From: Candidatus Puniceispirillum sp.
GTDB taxonomy: Bacteria > Pseudomonadota > Alphaproteobacteria > Puniceispirillales > Puniceispirillaceae
Length of the DNA stretch: 17,123 nt
Assembly (NCBI GenBank): GCA_018668795.1
Contig: JABJBD010000223.1
Coordinates: 1-17,123, forward strand
Direction of reading: 5' to 3'
Shown one piece after another: positions 1 through 7,330 of the stretch. A program made the translations under genes and the position numbers. Below the pieces are notes generated by a model that saw only the letters and a program-made list of their open reading frames with translations, had not been told where the DNA came from and did not search any database. Numbering within the stretch: position 1 is the stretch's first letter; the number at the start of each line of letters is the position of its first letter.

Positions 1-539
1 CAGTCGGCTGGTGTTGCCACTTTGTGCGTTGCTGTGAGTTGTAATGAGTCGATCGCACGAAGAAATTCGGCAAAATTGCGCCCTGTTGCCATTGGATAGG
101 TCAGGGATAGCTTGATCCGCTTGTCAGGCCCGACGATAAAGACCGAACGCACCGCCTGATTTTCGACCGCCGTGCGGCCAGCATGGCTGGTGCCCGCTTC
201 ACGCGGCAACATGTTATATAGTTTGGCAACGCTAAGTTCAGTATCGGCGATGATCGGATAATTAGGCATATGTCCGGTGACATCAGCGATATCCTGAAGC
301 CACGAATTATGATCTTCGACCGGATCAACCGACAGGCCAATGACTTTTACATTGCGGGCTTCAAATTCAGGCTGTAATCCGGCCAGTGTACCCAGCTCGG
401 TTGTGCATACGGGGGTAAAATCCTTTGGATGCGAAAACAGAACGCCCCAGCTATCGCCAAGCCATTCATGAAAGGACAATTCGCCTAGGGTTGTCTGCGC
501 GGTAAAGTCAGGCGCTATATCATTGATGCGTAATGACAT
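1..539 (-). CDS. 1-Cys peroxiredoxin (Prx6/AhpC-TSA family), C-terminus cut by window edge
   Basis: Reading leftwards from the ATG at 539, 179 codons stay open to the window edge, so the C-terminus is missing; family members are usually about 210-220 residues. The motif PVCTTELG puts the peroxidatic cysteine at Cys45, with Thr42 in the TxxC arrangement and a conserved Arg at 131 (QAVRSVF). TTELG after the cysteine, and no resolving cysteine in the visible part, fit the 1-Cys Prx6 group, which reduces H2O2 and alkyl hydroperoxides in the cytoplasm. No signal peptide is visible. An AGAGGAG ribosome site lies just upstream of the ATG. The gene is downstream of hemA on the same strand with a 185-base gap and probably has its own promoter. 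Family assignment is firm; the physiological reductant cannot be told from sequence. Confidence 0.93.
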   Translation of the reverse strand, partial: MSLRINDIAPDFTAQTTLGELSFHEWLGDSWGVLFSHPKDFTPVCTTELGTLAGLQPEFEARNVKVIGLSVDPVEDHNSWLQDIADVTGHMPNYPIIADTELSVAKLYNMLPREAGTSHAGRTAVENQAVRSVFIVGPDKRIKLSLTYPMATGRNFAEFLRAIDSLQLTATHKVATPAD

Positions 540-606
540 TTTCATCTCCTCTTGGGCTGTGTTTTGGGTGAAATCGCAAAGATGCAGCCATCCTTGCCGA
601 AATCAC

Positions 607-612
607 ACTATA
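607..612 (-). promoter_or_regulatory. Candidate -10 element of the peroxiredoxin promoter
   Basis: Read on the minus strand, TATAGT lies about 68 bases before the peroxiredoxin ATG, with TGTTGC about 16 bases further upstream as a poor -35. Only the -10 match is good, so this is a guess from position and sequence. Confidence 0.25.
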
Positions 613-685
613 AAGCAGACATGAGGGCGCAACATTCAGGATGCAATATAACGGGGATGACTATTTTAATTTACCGTTTCGAGAC

Positions 686-697
686 GCAAAATTTTGC
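686..697. repeat. 12-bp perfect palindrome GCAAAATTTTGC
   Basis: A perfect 12-base palindrome sits between the hemA stop and the peroxiredoxin start, about 28 bases past the hemA stop and upstream of the candidate peroxiredoxin promoter. It could be an operator for a dimeric regulator or part of a weak hemA 3' hairpin. No T-run follows on the minus strand, so it does not look like an intrinsic terminator. Confidence 0.35.
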
Positions 698-724
698 CCC
701 AAGAAGACATGCCGTCCAGATGAA

Positions 725-1960
725 TTACCCAGACAGGCCGGGCTGTCTTGCCTGATCGGATTCGGCGGTGGCACGGGAAATGGCATTTTCCAGCGCGTTC
801 ACAAGATGCGCGATCATGGCATCGGTATGATAGGGGCCGGGGGTCAGACGTAACCTTTCAGTGCCCTTGGCAACTGTCGGATAATTGATCGGCTGAACAT
901 AGATGCTGTATTCGTCAAGCAGAATCCGACAAACCCGGGTACAGGTGGCGGCATCGCCAATCATGATCGGTACGATATGCGTTGGCCCATCGAGAAAATC
1001 TATGGCGGTGGCGCGTAAAGCCGCCTTAAGCTTTTCAGCCTGAATTTTCTGCTGGTTGCGGGCGTCATCATGTGACCGGATATGCCGTACCGAAGCCAAT
1101 GCCGTGCTGGCAATGGCAGGGGGTAGGGCGGTTGAAAAAATGAAACCAGACCCATAACTGCGCACGGCGTCGCAAATCACATCGTCAGCTGCAATATAGC
1201 CGCCAATTGTGCCAAAGGCTTTGCCAAGCGTGCCTTGAATGATGTCGATATCATCAGCCAGACCAAGCATCTGTGCGATACCGCCCCCATCGGCACCATA
1301 CATGCCGACAGCATGCACTTCGTCAAGATAGGTCAATGCGTTATAGCGTTTGGCCAGGTCGATAATGTCGGCAATCGGGCTGATATCACCATCCATCGAA
1401 TAAACCGATTCAAAAATAATGATCTTTGGCCGGTCAAGCGGCTGGCTTGCCAGCAGGGATTCGAGATTTGCAACGTCATTATGGTGGAAAATCGCCTTTT
1501 CGACGCGTGCGTGACGGATGCCGGAAATGATCGAGGCGTGGTTCATGGCATCGGAAAACACAATGCAATCATTCAACAAGCCGGCAAGGGCGCTGATGCT
1601 GGCTTCGTTGGCGACATAGCCGCTGGTCAACACCAGAGCGCGTTCTTTATTGTGTAAAGAGGCCAGTTCCTGTTCGAGGGCGACGATTGATGCGCTGGTG
1701 CCCGAAATATTGCGGGTGCCACCAGCGCCAGTGCCATGCTGACCAGCTGCGTCTTGCAGGGCGGCGATCACGTCGGGATGATGCCCCATGCCAATGTAAT
1801 CATTTGAACACCAAACAGTGACATCGCGTTTGCCATCTGGCGCGTTCCAGACAGCCTTTGGATGGGCGCCGACAATACGCTCTAGCTCAACGAAGTGACG
1901 ATACCGATTTTCGGCCACTAGTTGATTCAGCTTGCTTTTAAACACATCGCGGTAATTCAA
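725..1960 (-). CDS. hemA: 5-aminolevulinate synthase (ALAS), C4 pathway
   Basis: A PLP enzyme that condenses glycine with succinyl-CoA to 5-aminolevulinate, the first step of heme and tetrapyrrole synthesis in alphaproteobacteria. The 411-residue product has family length. VWCSNDYIGMG (49-59) is the typical N-terminal core, TYLDEVHAVG carries the PLP-contacting Asp213 and His216, and TLGKAFGTIGG carries the Schiff-base lysine Lys247. The related 2-amino-3-ketobutyrate CoA ligase is less likely because the N-terminus (NYRDVF..., ENRYRHF..LER) matches the ALAS pattern. The start is TTG: a GGAG site sits 7 bases before it and the first residues align with the family start. The gene follows fdhA on the same strand after about 225 bases. 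No heme-regulatory CP motif was noticed at the N-terminus. Confidence 0.96.
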   Translation of the reverse strand: MNYRDVFKSKLNQLVAENRYRHFVELERIVGAHPKAVWNAPDGKRDVTVWCSNDYIGMGHHPDVIAALQDAAGQHGTGAGGTRNISGTSASIVALEQELASLHNKERALVLTSGYVANEASISALAGLLNDCIVFSDAMNHASIISGIRHARVEKAIFHHNDVANLESLLASQPLDRPKIIIFESVYSMDGDISPIADIIDLAKRYNALTYLDEVHAVGMYGADGGGIAQMLGLADDIDIIQGTLGKAFGTIGGYIAADDVICDAVRSYGSGFIFSTALPPAIASTALASVRHIRSHDDARNQQKIQAEKLKAALRATAIDFLDGPTHIVPIMIGDAATCTRVCRILLDEYSIYVQPINYPTVAKGTERLRLTPGPYHTDAMIAHLVNALENAISRATAESDQARQPGLSG

Positions 1961-1972
1961 CTGCCGTCTCCA
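1961..1972 (-). promoter_or_regulatory. Ribosome binding site that decides the TTG start of hemA
   Basis: On the minus strand GGAG is followed by 7 bases and then TTG. No ATG or GTG in this frame has comparable spacing near the family-conserved N-terminus, so the rare start is preferred. Confidence 0.6.
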
Positions 1973-2132
1973 GCCTAACAGGGTGCCTTAATGCCCTCTG
2001 TTGCGTTTGGTGGCGTTCTAAGCTTAGGGCTATTAACCAATGGTTGCTAACCTTCGCGCAAACGCGGTTAATATAACGAAACACGGAACCAAAACATCAA
2101 AGACAAACGAACGCTTCTTAGATAGTCATTAG

Positions 2133-2160
2133 GGATGTGATATCGCGAAATATCACATCC
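2133..2160. repeat. 11-bp perfect inverted repeat, fdhA 3' hairpin or operator
   Basis: GGATGTGATAT (2133-2143) and its exact complement (2150-2160) flank a 6-base CGCGAA loop. It lies 25 bases beyond the fdhA stop. Neither strand has a T-run after it, so it is not a classic intrinsic terminator. It could protect the 3' end of the fdh transcript, act in termination with Rho, or be a palindromic operator upstream of hemA. Confidence 0.6.
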
Positions 2161-2185
2161 GTATAGAGGTTAGTTAGCTGTTGGG

Positions 2186-4960
2186 TTATTCTGCCGCAGC
2201 TTCGACCACTGTTTCAAGCCTTGCGGCCGAAAATTTCAATTCGGGGATCTTGCCATATGGGTCAAGCGCTGGATTCGTCAGCATGTTGGCAGGGGCTTCG
2301 TTAAAGCAGAAAGGAACGAAGATCATACCCGCAGGCAGTTTCGGATCAACCCGGGCAGCCAGCGCAATTTCACCACGGCGGGTCACGACGCGGATCAAAT
2401 CACCTGCCGATACCTGTAATGACTGTAAATCAGCTGGCGATACATGCACTTCTGGCTCTGGCTCAAGCGCGTCAAGAACCGTTGCCCGACGTGTCATGGA
2501 ACCTGTATGCCAATGTTCCAGCAAACGACCCGTTGACATAACAAGCGGAAATTCGGAATCTGGCATTTCGTCAGGCGGAAGCACATCTGCTGGTGTCATT
2601 CGTCCACGACCCGAGGCAGTTGGGAACCCATCTCCAAAGATCACATCCTTGCCGACGCTGTTTTCGTCAGCACAAGGGTATGTCACAGCATCTTCTTTAA
2701 GCAGACGATCCCATGTAATGCCAGTTAAAGACGGCATAACCATGCGCATTTCACCAAAGATGTCACGCGCGTGCGTATAGCTCCAGCTTAGCCCCATACG
2801 GTTGGCAAGTTCCTGAATAATCCACCAGTCCTGCTGGGCGTCGCCTGGTGGGTCGATCGCTTGGCGTCCCATCTGGACACGGCGGTCAGTGTTCGTAAAG
2901 GTGCCGTTCTTTTCCGGAAAGGCCGAAGCAGGCAAGATCACATCGGCAAAAGCGGCAGTTTCGGTCATGAAAATATCCTGAACAACCAGAATATCAAGTT
3001 TCGCAAGGGCAGCACGTGCATGTGTTTGATCAGGATCCGACATAGCCGGATTTTCGCCCATCACATACATGGCCTTGATGTCACCATTATAGGCCGCATC
3101 CGTAATTTCAACGACTGTAAGGCCTTTTTCCGGATCAAGCTTGGCATCCCATAGGGCTTCATATTTTGCCCGAATTTCAGGATCGCCAACAGGCTTGTAA
3201 TCGGGGAAGAACATAGGGATCAAACCTGCATCAGATGCACCTTGAACGTTGTTCTGGCCACGAAGCGGGTGCAATCCAGCGCCAGGCTTGCCGACATTGC
3301 CTGTCAATAACGCCAATGAAATCAGACAACGCGAATTGTCGGTGCCATGCGTATGCTGGGAAATGCCCATGCCCCAGAAAATCATCGCGGCTTTGGCATT
3401 GGCATAGCCACGTGCAACGTCGCGGATCGTATCAGGCGCAATGCCGCAAATTGCCGACATGGCTTCGGGGGTTGATGTTGCGGTGCGGGCTTTTAGGTCT
3501 TCAAAGCCTTCGGTTTGATTTTTGACGTAATCATGATCGTACAGGCCTTCATCGATAATCACATGAATCAGCCCGTTCAAAAGCGCCACATCAGTGCCAG
3601 GCACAAAATTGAGCGATTCTTCGGCATAGCGATCAAGTGCCTGACCACGTGGGTCCATCACATAAAGTTTGGCACCGCTTTGGGCTGCGTTCTTGATAAA
3701 GGTTGCGGCAACCGGGTGGTTCACTGTCGGGTTTGACCCGATGACGATAATGGCGTCTGAATTACGACATTCGGAAAATGATGCTGTTACAGCACCAGAA
3801 CCAATATTTTCCAGCAAGGCCGCCACAGATGATGCGTGACATAGACGTGTACAATGATCAACATTGTTGGTCTTGAAGCCAGTACGGACAAGCTTTTGTA
3901 CCAGATAAGCCTCTTCGTTACTGCCTTTGGCCGAGCCAAAGCCCGACATGGCAGAAGGGCCATAGGTATCGCGCACATGGTTTAGTTTGCCAGCCGCAAG
4001 ATCAAGAGCTTCTTCCCATGATGCCTCGCGGAAATGGGTAAGTGGGTTGCTGGCATCAAACGGCAGGGAGTCTGTTTTGGCAACATCATCACGCCGGATC
4101 AGTGGCTTTGTTAGGCGTTCAGGATTGGCAACATAGTCAAAACCATAGCGCCCTTTTACACAAAGGCGGCTTTTATTCGCAGGGCCTTCACGACCCGAAA
4201 CAGCAACGATTTTTTCGTCTTTAATGTTGAATGTCAGCTGACAGCCAACGCCGCAATAAGGGCAAACAGAGTCAACATGCCGGTCAGGGGTGATTGCCAG
4301 TTTTTGGCTGTCATCCAGCAAGGTTTTCGGCATCAAGGCACCTGTTGGGCAGGCCTGAACACATTCGCCGCACCCAACGCATGTGCTGGCACCCATATCA
4401 TCGCCAAAATCAAAGACGATATGCGCATCAGCACCGCGACCAGCAAGGCCGATCACATCATTGACCTGAACTTCACGGCAGGCACGTACGCATAGACCAC
4501 ATTGGATACATGCGTCCATATTCACGGCAATAGCTGGATGCGAACTGTCAGGCTCGACAGACATGCGCGCGGGAAAACGCCCGCTTTCCACATTTTGCGT
4601 TTCAGCATATTTCCATAATTCAGAGTCGGGATCATGCGCGGCTTCGCGCGTAGGCTGATCGGACACCAGCAATTCCATGACCATTTTACGTGCGGTGGTA
4701 GCGCGGTGGTTCTGGCTGTTTACAACCATGCCTTCGCTTGGGGCGCGGATACATGATGCCGCTAGCACACGTTCGCCCTCAATTTCCACCATACAAGCAC
4801 GGCAATTACCATCGGGACGATAGCCATCGTCATCTTTGTAGCATAAATGCGGAATGTCGGTACCAAGGCGGGCCGCAGCCTGCCATATGGTTTCGCCAGC
4901 TTCGGCGGTGACATCCTTGCCATCAAGAGTAAATTTAATCGGTGTTGTCGTGTCGGTCAT
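2186..4960 (-). CDS. fdhA: NAD-dependent formate dehydrogenase, catalytic alpha subunit (Mo/W-bisPGD)
   Basis: The catalytic subunit oxidises formate to CO2 and passes electrons along iron-sulfur clusters to FdhB. Taking the ATG at 4960 gives 924 residues. A plant-type [2Fe-2S] domain has Cys40, 53, 56 and 70. Two ferredoxin-type [4Fe-4S] motifs follow at Cys151/154/157/161 and Cys194/197/200/204. CPYCGVGC...C (233, 236, 240, 267) binds the cluster next to the cofactor, and TRLCHAS carries the likely metal ligand Cys374 (Cys, not selenocysteine). The rest is a molybdopterin oxidoreductase body with the C-terminal dinucleotide-binding domain. No Tat signal is present, so it is cytoplasmic. A TTG 12 codons upstream (4996) lacks a ribosome site and adds non-conserved residues. 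fdhB ends 67 bases upstream, so the two are probably co-transcribed. Mo versus W cannot be told from sequence. Confidence 0.95.
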   Translation of the reverse strand: MTDTTTPIKFTLDGKDVTAEAGETIWQAAARLGTDIPHLCYKDDDGYRPDGNCRACMVEIEGERVLAASCIRAPSEGMVVNSQNHRATTARKMVMELLVSDQPTREAAHDPDSELWKYAETQNVESGRFPARMSVEPDSSHPAIAVNMDACIQCGLCVRACREVQVNDVIGLAGRGADAHIVFDFGDDMGASTCVGCGECVQACPTGALMPKTLLDDSQKLAITPDRHVDSVCPYCGVGCQLTFNIKDEKIVAVSGREGPANKSRLCVKGRYGFDYVANPERLTKPLIRRDDVAKTDSLPFDASNPLTHFREASWEEALDLAAGKLNHVRDTYGPSAMSGFGSAKGSNEEAYLVQKLVRTGFKTNNVDHCTRLCHASSVAALLENIGSGAVTASFSECRNSDAIIVIGSNPTVNHPVAATFIKNAAQSGAKLYVMDPRGQALDRYAEESLNFVPGTDVALLNGLIHVIIDEGLYDHDYVKNQTEGFEDLKARTATSTPEAMSAICGIAPDTIRDVARGYANAKAAMIFWGMGISQHTHGTDNSRCLISLALLTGNVGKPGAGLHPLRGQNNVQGASDAGLIPMFFPDYKPVGDPEIRAKYEALWDAKLDPEKGLTVVEITDAAYNGDIKAMYVMGENPAMSDPDQTHARAALAKLDILVVQDIFMTETAAFADVILPASAFPEKNGTFTNTDRRVQMGRQAIDPPGDAQQDWWIIQELANRMGLSWSYTHARDIFGEMRMVMPSLTGITWDRLLKEDAVTYPCADENSVGKDVIFGDGFPTASGRGRMTPADVLPPDEMPDSEFPLVMSTGRLLEHWHTGSMTRRATVLDALEPEPEVHVSPADLQSLQVSAGDLIRVVTRRGEIALAARVDPKLPAGMIFVPFCFNEAPANMLTNPALDPYGKIPELKFSAARLETVVEAAAE

Positions 4961-5027
4961 CGTTGTATCTTTCACGTAAATCTGAGTAGCTAGCAATGGC
5001 GCTTACGATTGAGTTTCGATTTTATCA

Positions 5028-6746
5028 CTATTTCACAATGTCTTCAGGGAAATGTTTCATCACACTTGTCAGAGGGTTGGACGCTGCCTGCCCAAGACCA
5101 CAAATGCTGGCATCTCCCATGGCGATGGATAGCTCACCAAGCAAATTGACATCAGGGTTTGCGCTTTGCATCAATGTGACAGCCTTTTCGGTACCATTAC
5201 GGCAAGGGGTGCATTGTCCACAGCTTTCATGCGCAAAGAATTTCAGCAGATTGGTCGCAGCATCCCACATATTATCTTGATCGGATAGAACAACGACAGC
5301 ATGTGAGCCTACAAAACAGCCTTCCTCGGCAAGGGCGCCACCAAAATCAAGTGGAATATCACCTTTGCTGGCAGGCAGAATACCACCTGAAGCACCGCCA
5401 GGCAGATAGCCTTTGAAACTATGACCTTCGGCCATGCCGCCACATAAAGCAATCAATTCCGAAACGGTTGATCCGGCAGGTGCCATAATGACCCCGGGCT
5501 TGGCAACACGTCCAGATACTGAATAACTGCGTGGCCCCGGATGGCCATCTTTACCTTGATCGTTGAACCAGTCAGCGCCTTGTTCGACAATATCGCGGAT
5601 CCAGTAAAGTGTTTCGACATTATTGACCAAGGTCGGGCGGTCAAAGATGCCTTTTTCGGCAACGAATGGCGGGCGGTGGCGCGGCAGGCCGCGCTTGCCT
5701 TCGATTGATTCGATCATGGCTGATTCTTCGCCGCAGATATAGGCACCAGCACCGCGACGCAAATGTAATTGCGTATGATCAGCTAGACCAGCCGCCTCAA
5801 CCGCTGCCAGTTCTTCTTTCAGCAAGGCAATGATTTCCGGATATTCGTCACGCATATAGATATAGCAGGCATCAATACCAACAACCTTGGTCGCGATCAG
5901 AATGCCTTCGATCATGCGATGCGGATCATTCGATAGATATAAGCGATCCTTGAAAGTGCCTGGTTCGCCTTCGTCACCATTGACCGCCATCAGTCGGGGG
6001 CCAGGCTGACCTGATACAATCCGCCATTTGCGTCCAGTCGGGAAGCCCGCACCGCCAAGGCCACGCAAGGCTGCATCATCAAGAACCGACAATACATCTT
6101 CGGCATTCTTTTTGCCGGAAAGCAGGGCTTTGAGCAGGCTGTAGCCACCATCGGCAACATAGGCATCGAAACGACGCGCCGTGGCTGGAATTTCGGGATG
6201 ACCATCTTCTTCGACATCTTTGAGCGCGTCAAAGCTGGCATGTTCGATAAGTTTATGACCTATCGCCGCCGCCGGCGCCTTGTCACAGGCGCCAATGCAA
6301 GGTGCGGGAACAAAGCGCACCTTGTCACTGGCATAGGGTTGAAGCTTTTCAAGCATGGTTTCACCGCCAACCATCATGCAGGATAGCGATGTGCAAACAC
6401 GCACCGTGCATTGTGGGGGGGCTGTTTCGTCTTCTTTGACCAGATCAAAATGATCGTAGAAACTGGCGACTTCCCAGACTTCGGCCATGGGAATGCGCAT
6501 GATATGAGCAAGCGCAGCCAAATGACGGGCAGAGAGGTGCTTTTGGTTATCTTGGATCATATGCAGATATTCAATCAGCATATCGCGGGCTGGCTCAATA
6601 TTGCCAAGCAGGGCGCGCACTTCATCAAGGGCAATAGGGTCAAGCATACGGCCTTTTGGTTTGTATCTTCCCTTGCCGCGGCTTGGTGCGCCAGCACTGC
6701 TGAAATCGTCGGACTTGTCGCGACCGGTGTTCGGTAAATTATCCAC
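5028..6746 (-). CDS. fdhB: Formate dehydrogenase beta subunit, NuoE-NuoF fusion (NADH-forming)
   Basis: The diaphorase subunit takes electrons from FdhA and reduces NAD+. It is a fusion: residues about 35-190 are NuoE-like with a thioredoxin-fold [2Fe-2S] site at Cys113, 118, 150 and 154, and about 195-572 are NuoF-like. In the NuoF part GLGGAGFPTGRKW (229-241) and NGDEGEPGTFKDR bind FMN, GAGAYICGEES lies in the NADH pocket, and CGQCTPC plus a later Cys (509, 512, 515, 549) bind a [4Fe-4S] cluster. This layout and length match the Fdh1B type known from Methylorubrum, in contrast to separate FdsG and FdsB. Start choice: the ATG at 6761 overlaps a perfect GGAGG, which sits 7 bases before the GTG at 6746, so GTG is preferred (572 residues). 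Confidence 0.95.
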   Translation of the reverse strand: MDNLPNTGRDKSDDFSSAGAPSRGKGRYKPKGRMLDPIALDEVRALLGNIEPARDMLIEYLHMIQDNQKHLSARHLAALAHIMRIPMAEVWEVASFYDHFDLVKEDETAPPQCTVRVCTSLSCMMVGGETMLEKLQPYASDKVRFVPAPCIGACDKAPAAAIGHKLIEHASFDALKDVEEDGHPEIPATARRFDAYVADGGYSLLKALLSGKKNAEDVLSVLDDAALRGLGGAGFPTGRKWRIVSGQPGPRLMAVNGDEGEPGTFKDRLYLSNDPHRMIEGILIATKVVGIDACYIYMRDEYPEIIALLKEELAAVEAAGLADHTQLHLRRGAGAYICGEESAMIESIEGKRGLPRHRPPFVAEKGIFDRPTLVNNVETLYWIRDIVEQGADWFNDQGKDGHPGPRSYSVSGRVAKPGVIMAPAGSTVSELIALCGGMAEGHSFKGYLPGGASGGILPASKGDIPLDFGGALAEEGCFVGSHAVVVLSDQDNMWDAATNLLKFFAHESCGQCTPCRNGTEKAVTLMQSANPDVNLLGELSIAMGDASICGLGQAASNPLTSVMKHFPEDIVK

Positions 6747-6758
6747 CAGTATTCCTCC
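6747..6758 (-). promoter_or_regulatory. Ribosome binding site deciding the GTG start of fdhB
   Basis: On the minus strand GGGAGGAATACTG precedes GTG (6746). The ATG at 6761 immediately precedes the GGAGG, so initiation there would leave this strong site unused. Confidence 0.6.
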
Positions 6759-6835
6759 CATGAAAGAGCCATATAATTAAGCTATGACTTATTATTCGTA
6801 ACAACATGCAAAACGAATGTCTTTACAAACATTAG

Positions 6836-7030
6836 CTATGAACTGATAGGGGGCGTCATGTTTTTTTCAGATGCAACAAGCAGATCCACATGGACACAAT
6901 TTATTAGCTGCTTGCCAACATGTTCGAAGTTCACTGTTACGTTCATTCCGACAATCGATTGCACCTGGCCTATGCCCCAATCGGGACAATCTGGGTGCGT
7001 CACAAAATCCCCAAGTTCAAAATACAGCAT
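6836..7030 (-). CDS. DUF3553 small protein
   Basis: A 64-residue protein that I recognise as the DUF3553 type found widely in alphaproteobacteria. The conserved core is GDFVTHPDCPDWGIGQVQS followed by VTVNFEHVGK. It looks like a compact all-beta fold and the function is unknown. It has no signal peptide or membrane segment and is presumably cytoplasmic. GGTGAG a few bases before the ATG can serve as ribosome site. The C-terminal tail (after LLVAS) is polar and not recognisable. It lies upstream of fdhB on the same strand with about 90 bases between them, so it may be transcribed alone or read into fdhB. Confidence 0.82.
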   Translation of the reverse strand: MLYFELGDFVTHPDCPDWGIGQVQSIVGMNVTVNFEHVGKQLINCVHVDLLVASEKNMTPPISS

Positions 7031-7100
7031 GTTCTCACCATGGATTTGTGTAATCTGTTCCGGCCAAGTCCGACATTAACATAAATACGACAGGCGTTAA

Positions 7101-7181
7101 ATGTCCATCAGTGTTGCCAAAGAAAAGGCGAAACAACCGGGCGAAACAACAGGGACATATGGGGTTGTGATGCGGTACTGA
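7101..7181 (+). CDS. Possible 26-residue small ORF, unrecognised
   Basis: ATG at 7101 has AGG six bases upstream and runs 26 codons to TGA at 7179-7181, just before the hairpin at 7183-7207. The predicted peptide starts MSISVAKEKAKQPGE and is basic in its first half. I recognise no family. Its coding sequence contains the tandem 13-bp repeat at 7127-7152. The region is also the likely promoter area of the DUF3553 gene on the other strand, so chance is a real possibility. Confidence 0.15.
   Translation: MSISVAKEKAKQPGETTGTYGVVMRY
7127..7152. repeat. Tandem 13-bp direct repeat
   Basis: GGCGAAACAACCG at 7127-7139 is followed directly by GGCGAAACAACAG at 7140-7152, two copies with one mismatch. 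It lies in the DUF3553-ctrA intergenic region. Confidence 0.6.
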
Positions 7182-7182
7182 A

Positions 7183-7207
7183 AATGGCCAGCATTAAGCT
7201 GGCCATT
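7183..7207 (-). terminator. Probable intrinsic terminator of ctrA
   Basis: AATGGCCAGC and GCTGGCCATT form a perfect 10-bp stem around a 5-base loop. On the minus strand the stem is followed by a short T-run (ATTTTC). It lies about 125 bases beyond the ctrA stop. The T-run is short, so efficiency is uncertain. Confidence 0.6.
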
Positions 7208-7239
7208 CAGGGAGAGACAGTCGGTTTGCCACATCTGAT

Positions 7240-7298
7240 TTAACGAAACATTTACGAAGACTAATTTTGCGTTCTAAGCGATGTTAACAAAACGTGAA
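7240..7298. promoter_or_regulatory. Two near-consensus CtrA-box-like sites
   Basis: TTAA-N7-TTTA at 7240-7254 and TTAA-N7-TGAA at 7284-7298 each differ by one base from the CtrA consensus TTAA-N7-TTAA. They lie between the ctrA stop and the DUF3553 gene. AT-rich DNA gives such matches by chance, so confidence is low. Confidence 0.25.
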
Positions 7299-7304
7299 GT
7301 TCGT

Positions 7305-7325
7305 AAACGATGGATGTTATCGTTT
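7305..7325. repeat. 7-bp inverted repeat directly after ctrA
   Basis: AAACGAT (7305-7311) and ATCGTTT (7319-7325) flank a 7-base loop, 5 bases beyond the ctrA stop. No T-run follows on the minus strand. It may be a 3' end protecting hairpin or a protein site. Confidence 0.4.
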
Positions 7326-7330
7326 GTGAC

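Larger units (their letters stand above)
1961..2185. other. hemA-fdhA intergenic region
   Basis: This is the leader and promoter region of hemA (minus strand) and the 3' flank of fdhA. It holds the strong inverted repeat at 2133-2160, a short AACCA-A-TGGTT inverted repeat at 2035-2045 and several TTAA/TTAAC words. I could not choose a convincing -35/-10 pair and saw no small ORF or RNA gene. Confidence 0.5.

Noticed and set aside
729..747. AGACAG/CTGTCT inverted repeat at the end of hemA as a terminator
   Set aside because: It lies within the coding sequence, has only 6-bp arms and no T-run.
2181..2780. 199-codon plus-strand open frame over the 3' end of fdhA
   Set aside because: Antisense shadow of a conserved coding region, Ser/Thr-rich, no recognisable domain.
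4961..4996. Longer fdhA starting with TTG at 4996
   Set aside because: It has no ribosome site and adds 12 residues that do not resemble the family; the ATG at 4960 gives the expected start.
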